64,000 nt of DNA, taken from assembly GCA_947497485.1 (NCBI GenBank), contig CANMHB010000008.1, forward strand, positions 1 to 64,000, in the 5' to 3' direction. The notes under the pieces were generated by a model, which saw nothing but the letters and a program-made list of their open reading frames with translations, searched no databases and was not told where the DNA came from. A program made the translations under genes and the position numbers. The DNA comes from Flavobacteriales bacterium. Lineage in GTDB: Bacteria; Bacteroidota; Bacteroidia; Flavobacteriales_D; Crocinitomicaceae. Shown here one piece after another: positions 1 through 8,671 of this stretch (position 1 is the first letter of the stretch; the number at the start of each line of letters is the position of its first letter).

Positions 1-17
1 AAGGAATGATTAAAATT

Positions 18-240
18 TCATTCAACACTAATTTTTTCAGTAGATTTCCCAATCTGTAAGAAATACACCCCGCTCTTTAATCGTGAGACATTCACTTGTT
101 GGTTTAAATTATTTATTTGAAACTCCATAACGATTTTTCCACTTAAGTCCATAAGCATTGCTTTTTCACCGAGAGTGGAAGCGGAAACGCCTGAAATTGT
201 AAATGAAGTAGAGGCAGTAATCATTGAGATATTGATTCCG
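18..240 (-). pseudogene. 3' remnant of a T9SS-secreted protein (type A sorting domain tail only)
   Basis: C-terminal part of ORF 18..410 reads FTISGVSASTLGEKAMLMDLSGKIVMEFQINNLNQQVNVSRLKSGVYFLQIGKSTEKISVE, a typical T9SS sorting-domain ending. Upstream residues look non-coding. Confidence 0.6.
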
Positions 241-309
241 ATAATATATGAGACTAAATGAGGTGTATAGTATTCCTTTTCTGACCGATTTACCTTTTGT
301 AATAAAATT

Positions 310-432
310 ATGTTTTGTATCTTACATGTCAGGATTAACCTGACAATTAAACTATAAATAGTAATTATTTTTATAAAATAAACAATTAATTTAATTATGT
401 TTCGTATCATTGCTGTCAGGTTTATCCTGATA
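310..432 (+). promoter_or_regulatory. Duplicated promoter/operator: two ~24-bp direct repeats each ending in the inverted repeat TGTCAGG-N5-CCTGA(C/T)A
   Basis: TGTCAGG ATTAA CCTGACA at 327-345 and TGTCAGG TTTAT CCTGATA at 414-432, preceded by ATGTTTTGTATCTTACA (310) and ATGTTTCGTATCATTGC (397). The second copy ends 8 bp before the AbiEi ATG at 441. Confidence 0.7.
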
Positions 433-440
433 TTGCTACT

Positions 441-1262
441 ATGAAAAATAAATACATATCAACGCAATCTAATGAACTTCTATCTTATTTTAACGAACAA
501 AATAGGAACTGTTTTGACTATTCATTGGCTTATAAAGCATTACCCAACTCTAAATCAAGTGCGGTAAGAGAACTACTCAGTGATATGACTAAAAGAGGCC
601 TTTTGATGCGGTTAAAAGAAGGGGTATATTACATTATTCCATACGAGCAAAATGCAGAGACTTATATGCCTGATTGGCATTTGACAGCCGAACATTTGGT
701 AAATGATGCCAAACATTATATTGGCTATTATTCAGCCTTGCAAATACACAATCTCATTACTCAACCATCCTTGAAGGAACAAATCGTTGTATCAAAACAA
801 ATACGACCATCTGAATTTAAAATCAAAGAAGTTCCCTTTCAATTTATCTATCACAACGAGAAACATTTTTTTGGCTCAAAGAAAATCTGGATTGACAGTT
901 TTAATAAAGTGCTGTGTTCCGACTTGGAAAAAACATTTATTGACTGTTTGTTTAAACCTGATTATGCCGGCGGGATTGTTGAAGTCGCAAGAGCATTATA
1001 CATTTCAAAAGACAAAATAAAATACGATACCCTTCTTGAATATGTTAAAAAATTTGATTCGCAAGCGGTAATAAAACGTTTGGGTTTTCTCTTAGAAATA
1101 TTGGACATCAACACCCCTATTATTCAGGAATTACAATGGTTGAAAACAGCCTCTTATGTAGTACTCGATACCGAATTACCTAAGACAGGGAGACGAATTA
1201 GCCGTTGGAGTATTCAGCAAAATTTGGAAACGGAAACCATTAAATCTGCTATTTACACATGA
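441..1262 (+). CDS. abiEi: AbiEi-type antitoxin (type IV TA, N-terminal winged helix)
   Basis: 273 aa; N-terminal wHTH (SSAVRELLSDMTKRGLLMRLKEGVYYIIPYE) typical of AbiEi antitoxins; overlaps the downstream nucleotidyltransferase ORF by 4 nt. Confidence 0.8.
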   Translation: MKNKYISTQSNELLSYFNEQNRNCFDYSLAYKALPNSKSSAVRELLSDMTKRGLLMRLKEGVYYIIPYEQNAETYMPDWHLTAEHLVNDAKHYIGYYSALQIHNLITQPSLKEQIVVSKQIRPSEFKIKEVPFQFIYHNEKHFFGSKKIWIDSFNKVLCSDLEKTFIDCLFKPDYAGGIVEVARALYISKDKIKYDTLLEYVKKFDSQAVIKRLGFLLEILDINTPIIQELQWLKTASYVVLDTELPKTGRRISRWSIQQNLETETIKSAIYT

Positions 1263-1873
1263 TTAAACCCGGAGAAATACAGCAAAAAGCAAATGCAGTT
1301 GGCGTGCGAGACCAGCAGATTGAAAAGGACTATATCCTTTCATGGATTCTTTTCGGTATTTCAAAACAGGAGAAACTTTCTAAGGCAATCGTTTTCAAAG
1401 GTGGAACGGTATTAAAGAAAGTCTATTTTGAAGATTACCGTTTTTCAGAGGATTTGGATTTTACTCTACTATTTTCAGAATTATCCAACGAGCAAATTTT
1501 CGAATGGTTCAAAGAGGTTTTTGAATTTATAAAAGTTGAAGCCAATATTCCGCTTGACATCATAGACAATAATGAGCATGAAGATGGAGGTATAAACTTT
1601 TACATCAGCTATATTGGTCCACTTGGCGGACAAGGAAACAACAAAAGAGTAAAGGTTGATATTTCACGAAGTAAACAACTGGTTTTTGAACCTATAAAAA
1701 AAGACGTTTTTATTGGCTATTCTGATTTGGAGGAGCACCAACTTTTGTGTTATCCATTAGAAGAGGTGCTGGTTGAAACTACAAACAAACAAATTTGGAA
1801 TTATCTAAATAAAGGCACACACGACAAATCCGATCGAGATGATTTTGATTCAAAGATAGTTGAGAAGTGCTAA
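1259..1873 (+). CDS. abiEii: AbiEii-type nucleotidyltransferase toxin, apparently C-terminally truncated/fused
   Basis: FKGGTVLKKVYFEDYRFSEDLDFTL is the AbiEii/AbiGii NTase signature. Homology expected after LEEVLVE (KLRxxxQR..D.YD..) is absent and replaced by an unrelated 31-aa tail. Confidence 0.75.
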   Translation: MIKPGEIQQKANAVGVRDQQIEKDYILSWILFGISKQEKLSKAIVFKGGTVLKKVYFEDYRFSEDLDFTLLFSELSNEQIFEWFKEVFEFIKVEANIPLDIIDNNEHEDGGINFYISYIGPLGGQGNNKRVKVDISRSKQLVFEPIKKDVFIGYSDLEEHQLLCYPLEEVLVETTNKQIWNYLNKGTHDKSDRDDFDSKIVEKC

Positions 1874-1922
1874 ATAAATTAATTCAATTGGAAATAGAGT
1901 TATATAAAAACAAGAAATAGAA

Positions 1923-3239
1923 ATGCCCGAACAACAAAACATAGAATACAAACAAAGTTGGCACGATGACTACCTGAAATGGGTTTGTGGCTTTGCCAAT
2001 GCTCAAGGCGGTGTAATATTTATCGGCAAAGACGATAATGGAAATGTGGTTGGAGTTACCGAATCCAAAAAGTTGATGGATGATATTCCGAATAAAATCC
2101 GCAACGCAATAGGCATTACTGTTGAAGTGAATTTGCACGAAGAAAATGGAAATCATTTTATTGAGATAATTACACCACCCTACTCTGTTCCCATTTCGCT
2201 AAGAGGAAGGTATTACTACCGAAGTGGAAGCACCAAACAAGAATTGACAGGTGCATCATTAAACGAGTTTTTATTGAAGAAATCGGGCAAAACTTGGGAT
2301 GATGTAATTGAACCAAGAGCCAATTTTGAAGATATTGACAAAAAAGCTGTAAATACATTTCTGAAAGCATCTGAAAATGCAGGACGTTTACCAGAAAATA
2401 ATGATTTGTCTATTCCTGAACTTTTTGAAAAACTACGATTAACAGAAAATGGTCAGTTAAAACGCTCTGCTTTAGTTTTATTCGGTAAAGACCCTGGCAA
2501 GTTTTATCCGAATACTTTTGTGAAAATTGGTCGCTTTGGAAATGATGATGCCGATTTGAAATTTCAGGAAACAGAAGAAGGGAATTTGATTGCTTTACTT
2601 CAAGGAGTTTTAAATCAACTCAACCGTAAATTTCTGACAAGACCCATAGAATTTGAAGGAATGCACCGTATTGAAAAAGGAGAATATCCGGTTGCAGCCA
2701 TTCGAGAAATGTTATTGAACGCATTGGTGCATAGAAATTATGTGGGAGCACCTATTCAAATTCGAGTGTATGACGACAAAATAAGTATTTGGAACGAAGG
2801 TACTTTGCCAGATGGCTTGACATTGGAAGCTCTAAAGCGTTCGCATTCATCAAGACCGAGAAATCCGATTATTGCAGACGTTTGCTTCAAAGGTGGATAC
2901 ATTGACGCTTGGGGCAGAGGAACAATAAAAATCATAGACACTTGCAAACAAGCTGACTTACCTGAACCCGAATTGACGGAATTAGACGGTGGTTTTAGTA
3001 TAACACTTTTCAAAGACAACATTACACCTGAAAAGCTAACTAAACTTGGTCTGAATGACAGGCAAATAAAGGCGGTATTGATATTAAAGGAAAGAGGAAA
3101 AATTACTAATAAGGAATATCAAGAATTTAACGAAACTACCGAAAGAACAGCATCAAGAGACTTATCAGACTTAGTGGAAAAAGGAATTATTAAAAGTTCA
3201 GGTGTTAAAGGAGCAGGTTCATTTTATTCACTTAGTTAA
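1923..3239 (+). CDS. AlbA_2 (Schlafen-type) domain ATP-binding protein with HATPase_c_4-like region
   Basis: 438 aa; IEYKQSWHDDYLKWVCGFANAQGGVIFIGKDDNGNVVGV (AlbA_2) and AIREMLLNALVHRNY..PIQIRVYDDKISIWNEGTLP (HATPase_c_4); C-terminal HTH. Confidence 0.8.
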   Translation: MPEQQNIEYKQSWHDDYLKWVCGFANAQGGVIFIGKDDNGNVVGVTESKKLMDDIPNKIRNAIGITVEVNLHEENGNHFIEIITPPYSVPISLRGRYYYRSGSTKQELTGASLNEFLLKKSGKTWDDVIEPRANFEDIDKKAVNTFLKASENAGRLPENNDLSIPELFEKLRLTENGQLKRSALVLFGKDPGKFYPNTFVKIGRFGNDDADLKFQETEEGNLIALLQGVLNQLNRKFLTRPIEFEGMHRIEKGEYPVAAIREMLLNALVHRNYVGAPIQIRVYDDKISIWNEGTLPDGLTLEALKRSHSSRPRNPIIADVCFKGGYIDAWGRGTIKIIDTCKQADLPEPELTELDGGFSITLFKDNITPEKLTKLGLNDRQIKAVLILKERGKITNKEYQEFNETTERTASRDLSDLVEKGIIKSSGVKGAGSFYSLS

Positions 3240-3390
3240 GAATAGCGCCATAATAACGACAATAACGCCATAATACAGACAAAATACAGACAAAAAGAAA
3301 CACAAAAAGGACTCAAAAATGAAAAAAGAGATAACCACTAGCTTTTTAGTCTCGCTGATGGAATTAAAAATTGGTTATATAGAAGTACTA

Positions 3391-5619
3391 TTAACTTACT
3401 TCCATCACTTTCACATACACACCCACATCTAACTTTTGGATGAGTTTTCCTTCCCATTTTTCAAGGCAATAATCTACAGAACGGGTTTTGATTCCGTACT
3501 TTGCTCCAATTTCCACTGCTTCCTTTCGCTGAAAATTTAAGGGTAGTGCATCGTAGAATTTTTGTTTTTTAGGTGGGTTTTGAACTGAATGTTGTGCGGA
3601 TTGATTGGGTAAATTGGTAAACATCAAAATGCTGTGTTGTATGTAAATATCGACTAATTGAATGGCGTTCTCGAAGTCGTCGTCTGAGCAATATATCTCT
3701 TGGGCGCATTCGCCATTTTCGAATTTCCGAACAGCAGTAAATATCATACATATTCGATACAGGATTAAGCCCATTCGTTTTATTACACTGGTTGCTTCTT
3801 CCCCTGCAAATTCGGTAATGTCTTTCAAATAATCTTTGAATTCTCGGTTTAAGCGTGACCATTGATTACTTGTCAAATGCACGAGTGTGGGATTATTTTC
3901 CAAAAACAGAACCATTTGATAGACTCGTTCTCCTAACTCTTTGAAATGATCGGTTAAATTTACTCGAAAGGGATCGGGAGCTGGGGAAACCCAATTGGCA
4001 TCGGAGCGAAATGCGTAAAAAATAAAGCGACTGAAAAGTCCATCTTCTGCATTGGGAATGATGTTGAAAATTTGATTTGGTGTTCCTGTCAATGCAACTG
4101 AAATGCGCGGATGATTTATGTCCACAAACTCACTATTTGATTTTCGGCTTAAAGACACTTTTTCGTGATGAAAGCCTTTGCGCAACAAATCTGAATAAGA
4201 ACCCCATTCGTTTTTAAAAACTGCTCCCAAGGTATCGGCTTCTGTCTCACAGATTATTCCTTGTTCATCGTTGTGTTGTAAATGCAGGTATAATTTGGCG
4301 GTTGAGGTATTGGCCGGTATGTAAACGACTTTAAAAGGAGGTTCAACAGGTGGGTCAATATCTGTTTGGGAATTTGACTTGGCATTGAGTATGGATGTTT
4401 TTCGTTTGTAATCGCGTAATTCTCGTTCATATAAAACTTTCAATTCCTTGCTTTCATCCAAGACTTTGTTGTGGTAAACATCTGCTAGTTCTTTGGATGA
4501 TTGCATCGATCCCTTTCCACTTGCAGGTGGCGCAAGTATGAAACAAAATAAATTGGGGTAAACGGTTCTTTGGCCATAGAGACCTTGCACACCGGGTAAA
4601 CATCCTGAAAGAATCACCAGGGCTGATGTTAAAAACACGTCCTTTTCGCGGTGAATGTCAAATGCTGCAGAGCCTTCTTTGAGTATCTTGGGTAAACTTT
4701 CATGTACTGATAAAGGGATTTTAGGTGTATTGAATAACAAATCTTTCGACCAATCAAACTCTTTGAATTCTTCAACCTTTTCTTTTGCAACAGTTGCAAC
4801 GTTTGCAAACTTTGCAAATTCTACTTGATTGTTGTTAAATGCACTTTCAACTGCTGCTTTGACCTCTCTTGTTTCTAAATCAAAGGAGCTCAAACAATGT
4901 TGTAAAACTTCTTCTTTTTCTATTCCCAAGCGGTTTGCATTGCGCGCCAAGAGGTAAATATGGCTGTTTCTATTTCCTTTTTGATAGGTGGATACTTTCT
5001 CTGTGAATTGAACACAGTAATCCAAACTTTGAGTTGTGAAATTTATTCCGTGTGGCATCATTTGTTGGTCTGCTACTTCCGGACAAAAATATTCGCTGTT
5101 CGCATTGAGGTAGGCATTTTCATCCCAAGAGAGAAAGCATAAGCGTGTGATATCCTTACACTTTGCATCGGGTTGATATCCGGTGAGTTCCTGGTAATAG
5201 TGCATGAGCTGAATAATCATTTGCTGGTGCTCAGAAACACCTGATTTTATGCGAACAAATATTTTTATTCCCGTTCCGCTCGGACTTATAAAACTTGCAA
5301 AGGTAATTCCGCAAGTATCTACCTTGTTTCGAACTTCCTGAATTTCTGTTGCTGAAATATCGTCAAAATCTAAATGTGCTATGCCACTGTATTGGTTTAG
5401 AAATTCTAATTTTCGGCCTTTGGTAAATGTTGCCGAGGGAGTGAATGCCGGAAGTTCTTTCTTCAATTTATCTCCTAGGCTCTCCAAGCCTTTGTGGTAA
5501 GCATAACGAATTGACTTTATTTTCTCCTCAAAGTCATTGGATTTTATGGTTTGTAAAACGGCAAGAAAATCCTTGTCTTCCACTGGAGTGTGGAAGTCAT
5601 GATATAAAGTGACTTTCAT
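3391..5619 (-). CDS. VirE N-terminal (BT4734-like)/DUF3987 mobile-element replication protein
   Basis: 742 aa; N-terminus GIAHLDFDDI..FASFISPSGTGIKIFVRI (VirE-N), central FCFILAPPASGKG P-loop with the DUF3987 pattern. Confidence 0.8.
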   Translation of the reverse strand: MKVTLYHDFHTPVEDKDFLAVLQTIKSNDFEEKIKSIRYAYHKGLESLGDKLKKELPAFTPSATFTKGRKLEFLNQYSGIAHLDFDDISATEIQEVRNKVDTCGITFASFISPSGTGIKIFVRIKSGVSEHQQMIIQLMHYYQELTGYQPDAKCKDITRLCFLSWDENAYLNANSEYFCPEVADQQMMPHGINFTTQSLDYCVQFTEKVSTYQKGNRNSHIYLLARNANRLGIEKEEVLQHCLSSFDLETREVKAAVESAFNNNQVEFAKFANVATVAKEKVEEFKEFDWSKDLLFNTPKIPLSVHESLPKILKEGSAAFDIHREKDVFLTSALVILSGCLPGVQGLYGQRTVYPNLFCFILAPPASGKGSMQSSKELADVYHNKVLDESKELKVLYERELRDYKRKTSILNAKSNSQTDIDPPVEPPFKVVYIPANTSTAKLYLHLQHNDEQGIICETEADTLGAVFKNEWGSYSDLLRKGFHHEKVSLSRKSNSEFVDINHPRISVALTGTPNQIFNIIPNAEDGLFSRFIFYAFRSDANWVSPAPDPFRVNLTDHFKELGERVYQMVLFLENNPTLVHLTSNQWSRLNREFKDYLKDITEFAGEEATSVIKRMGLILYRICMIFTAVRKFENGECAQEIYCSDDDFENAIQLVDIYIQHSILMFTNLPNQSAQHSVQNPPKKQKFYDALPLNFQRKEAVEIGAKYGIKTRSVDYCLEKWEGKLIQKLDVGVYVKVMEVS

Positions 5620-5670
5620 CGACTATGAATTAAAGTTGGGTTAAATGTGATGAGGTGTGTTCAGCTGTAT

Positions 5671-5931
5671 TTACTCTGCTTGATTTTGCTCGAGCATTAA
5701 ATAGATATCGGTTAAGCGATAATAAATCTTACCTTTTATTTTGGAGTATTTGAGCATGCCTGATACTCTAAGTCTTTGCAAGGTTCTTGTGCTTATATGG
5801 AGCATTTCTTTGACATCTGTATTATCCAACCACTTATCAGATTCTTTGTTCATGGTTGGTTTAATTAATGCCGATTTTATTTGTTTAACTTCCTCTAAAA
5901 GCTCTTTCATTAATGTGTTGTTGTCTTCCAT
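5671..5931 (-). CDS. Excisionase-like helix-turn-helix protein
   Basis: 86 aa; WLDNTDVKEMLHISTRTLQRLRVSGMLKYSKIKGKIYYRLTDI. Confidence 0.75.
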   Translation of the reverse strand: MEDNNTLMKELLEEVKQIKSALIKPTMNKESDKWLDNTDVKEMLHISTRTLQRLRVSGMLKYSKIKGKIYYRLTDIYLMLEQNQAE

Positions 5932-5935
5932 AGAA

Positions 5936-6226
5936 TCAATGATGATTTGAGTTAAACAATGCTTCTTTTAGTTCTGAATACTTATAATAGGTTCTATTTC
6001 CTAACTTATAAGGTTTTAAAATTCCGTTATTACTCCAATCATGAATGGTGACTAAACTGACTTTGAAAAGTTCGGCTGTTTCCTTTCTGGTGAGGAATTC
6101 TTGTTCCTCTTCTTTTTTTGACCCTTTCAATTCTGTGAAGAGTTCTTTTAAATGACATTTTACATTCTCTGAAATAATGTCTGCCAACTCATTTGGCGTT
6201 ACCTGAATTAATTGTACTTGACTCAT
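5936..6226 (-). CDS. Excisionase/MerR-like helix-turn-helix protein
   Basis: 96 aa; FLTRKETAELFKVSLVTIHDWSNNGILKPYKLGNRTYYKYSELKEAL. Confidence 0.75.
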   Translation of the reverse strand: MSQVQLIQVTPNELADIISENVKCHLKELFTELKGSKKEEEQEFLTRKETAELFKVSLVTIHDWSNNGILKPYKLGNRTYYKYSELKEALFNSNHH

Positions 6227-6302
6227 GTTTTCGATTTTTAATTAAACATGGGGCAAACTTAATTCAGGGGTATTTCGGGGGGCGATTGGATTTCCCCCTA
6301 TT

Positions 6303-7040
6303 TTAATTCTTGGATAAATTTGAAGTTAATTGTATTAATTCAGCCACTTTTTCTTCAGGTAATTCCGTTTGTCTGGAACCGAAAGATAATTTGTAACTAT
6401 CTTCTAAATTCACTCCTGTAATGTGATGAATTACTTGCTTTTGTGTTTCCTTTGAAGAGTTGGCAAGTTTCTTCCACAATTCCGGACAAAGGATTTTTAA
6501 GGATTGAATGCGTATATTGTTGGTGGGTGCTTTTTCGCTTCTCCTTGTATCTTGTGATCGGTCTTTGGTTGTAACTTGGGGGTGTTCTGAGTCGCGATCG
6601 AAAATAACCTCTGTTTTCAAATTTAACTCGGGTACAAAGTGCATAAAAAATCGAAGTATCCCAAAGTAATAGTAGAGTACGTCATCTACCCGATTTAAAG
6701 CTTTTAATTTGGATTCGTCATCGGTGAGATTCTCGACAAATAACAAGTCATCTATTAATTCCTGCGTTTTATAATCAAAACGTGATACGATTAATTTTAT
6801 CTTTTCTTTGAGGTTTTCGGGATTTGAGAAGTAATATTCATCAAATGACTTTTGTGTGCAATTTCTTACAATTATCGAATATAATAACATTAAATCCTCA
6901 AATTCCTCGTCTGTTAAGTCTCCAAAATAGGTAAAATTGATTGCTGAAAAATTTAACAACACATCTATATTTATCTCTTGATTATTATTTCTTTTTAGCG
7001 GTGCACATACTTTGTTTACCGCGATTAAATGTCTATGCAT
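6303..7040 (-). CDS. Hypothetical protein of mobile element
   Basis: 245-aa ORF between integrase and HTH genes; no recognised domain. Confidence 0.65.
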   Translation of the reverse strand: MHRHLIAVNKVCAPLKRNNNQEINIDVLLNFSAINFTYFGDLTDEEFEDLMLLYSIIVRNCTQKSFDEYYFSNPENLKEKIKLIVSRFDYKTQELIDDLLFVENLTDDESKLKALNRVDDVLYYYFGILRFFMHFVPELNLKTEVIFDRDSEHPQVTTKDRSQDTRRSEKAPTNNIRIQSLKILCPELWKKLANSSKETQKQVIHHITGVNLEDSYKLSFGSRQTELPEEKVAELIQLTSNLSKN

Positions 7041-7102
7041 AATTTTCTATTTAATTTTCTTAACTACTTTCAAACTACTTACCTCATCTAAATTTCTTTG
7101 AT

Positions 7103-8425
7103 CTATTTACTTCTTGCCGATTTTAAATCTACGACATTGGTACTTGGATTCTCATCTTTCTTTTTTAAATTGTCTTGTTCCCATATTGTCATAAAATCAT
7201 CCAAATGGGTGTTTTCAGTTTCACCAATGTAATTTAACAACATCTTCTCAGTTGAATGTCCTGTAACTGCCATAATTAATTTATTCGGCAATTTATTGTA
7301 GTGGTTCGTTGCGAAAGAACGCCTGCATGTGTGGGAACGTATCAATTCGTATTTCTTAAATATGCCCGTGATTTTCTTGTGCGAATCCAAATCTTGTTTG
7401 GTGCCATAGACTTCTTGGGTGATACCTGCACTTTTGCAAACATCTTTTATCCATTTATTGAACTTGACATCGGAAATCGGATGAGGTAAATCTCCAAGTC
7501 GGTCGATAATTTCTTGTACATCCGGGTGAATTGGTAAGTCTACTTGCTTTCCTGTTTTGCTTTGGGTATATCGAATAAACTTCTGACCTTTTGTATTTAT
7601 CATGATATTATTCTTTGTCAAGGCCATTAAATCATTTACCCTGCATCCTGTCCAGCAACCGATAATCAACCAATCTCTTGCATTTTGCAGGTAGTTTGTT
7701 CCTTTGAACTTCTTGATTAATTCGATTTCTTCTTCGGTTATTGTGACAAAGGTTGTTGGTTCGAGAGGTGCATTGAATTTCCGTGATAAAACTTGCTCGT
7801 TTATTGAAATTCCTTTATCTCTGGCATCAATGCAAACGGTTTTTATTTGTTTGATGTCCTTGCTGATACTATTTTGTGCTAACTTTTCTTTATTCCGCAA
7901 GAATTTGATAAAGTCGCTGTGAAAGGTTAAGTCTATTTCGTGGATGTAGTATTTTCTTTTCTTATGGCTTTGAAATAATTTCAATCTGCGAATAGTGGTG
8001 TTGAAATTTCGTATGGTAGTTGGTGCAATTCTTTTTCCTGTCTTTGGATTGATTTTGATTTTCATTTCCTCTTGATAGGCTTCAATGATTGAAAGCATGT
8101 AATCAGTCCGTTTCACCAAAACGGGATTTTTATAAGTCGCAATTATTCCTTCTAACCATTCTTTGTCGATGAAAATTCCTTTGTCTTTGTCTAAATTCAG
8201 AGAATCTCCAATCTTATCCTTTAATTTTCTCAAATCTTCGGATAAATTTTTCTTTTCGTTATTGTTTGCAATCTGTCTAATAGTTCCTTTTGCTACGCTC
8301 CAAAACTTAGGATGCACTGTGTAACCTGTTGAAACGGTTAAATCAATCTTCCGACCATCAAGCAATCGCACATATATTGTCGATAGTTCACTTTTACCAC
8401 GAATAAAATATTTGATTGTTGCCAT
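7103..8425 (-). CDS. Tyrosine recombinase/integrase (Bacteroidetes mobile element type)
   Basis: 440 aa; catalytic-type motifs GCWTGCRVNDL, HTCRRSFATNHY, VTGHSTEKMLLNYIG. Confidence 0.9.
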   Translation of the reverse strand: MATIKYFIRGKSELSTIYVRLLDGRKIDLTVSTGYTVHPKFWSVAKGTIRQIANNNEKKNLSEDLRKLKDKIGDSLNLDKDKGIFIDKEWLEGIIATYKNPVLVKRTDYMLSIIEAYQEEMKIKINPKTGKRIAPTTIRNFNTTIRRLKLFQSHKKRKYYIHEIDLTFHSDFIKFLRNKEKLAQNSISKDIKQIKTVCIDARDKGISINEQVLSRKFNAPLEPTTFVTITEEEIELIKKFKGTNYLQNARDWLIIGCWTGCRVNDLMALTKNNIMINTKGQKFIRYTQSKTGKQVDLPIHPDVQEIIDRLGDLPHPISDVKFNKWIKDVCKSAGITQEVYGTKQDLDSHKKITGIFKKYELIRSHTCRRSFATNHYNKLPNKLIMAVTGHSTEKMLLNYIGETENTHLDDFMTIWEQDNLKKKDENPSTNVVDLKSARSK

Positions 8426-8447
8426 GGTCTGTATTTATAGGGATTTA

Positions 8448-8522
8448 CAAATATAATTCTTTCCCGACATTTTCCCGACATTTAACTAATTTATCTATAA
8501 TTAAGCTAATTTACCCTAATTT
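8448..8522 (-). promoter_or_regulatory. Candidate integrase promoter and arm-type/operator repeats
   Basis: TATATTTG on the minus strand (8448-8455) fits the Bacteroidetes -7 TAnnTTTG. Tandem 11-mers TTTCCCGACAT at 8460-8470 and 8471-8481; CTAATTT at 8486, 8506 and 8516. Confidence 0.4.
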
Positions 8523-8626
8523 CATTAATCGGTAAAAATGAGCTATAACCTTTATTTTAAAAGGGTTTTAATTAAAAAATGAAGATTAAAGGTTAGGATA
8601 GTTGGTGTTCAGTCGTGGGCACAAGC

Positions 8627-8657
8627 AAAAGTCCGGTGCGAAAGTATCGGACTTTTT
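8627..8657 (+). terminator. Rho-independent terminator-like hairpin
   Basis: AAGTCCG (8629-8635) / CGGACTT (8648-8654) followed by T-run. Confidence 0.55.
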
Positions 8658-8671
8658 TCATTCCAAACAAT

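Noticed and set aside
3569-3862. 97-aa minus-strand ORF inside the VirE/DUF3987 gene
   Set aside because: Alternative frame within a strong CDS; Arg-rich and featureless.
8560-8660. tRNA/tmRNA gene as integration site next to the integrase
   Set aside because: No cloverleaf, T-loop or CCA-like end could be formed; only a terminator hairpin is visible.
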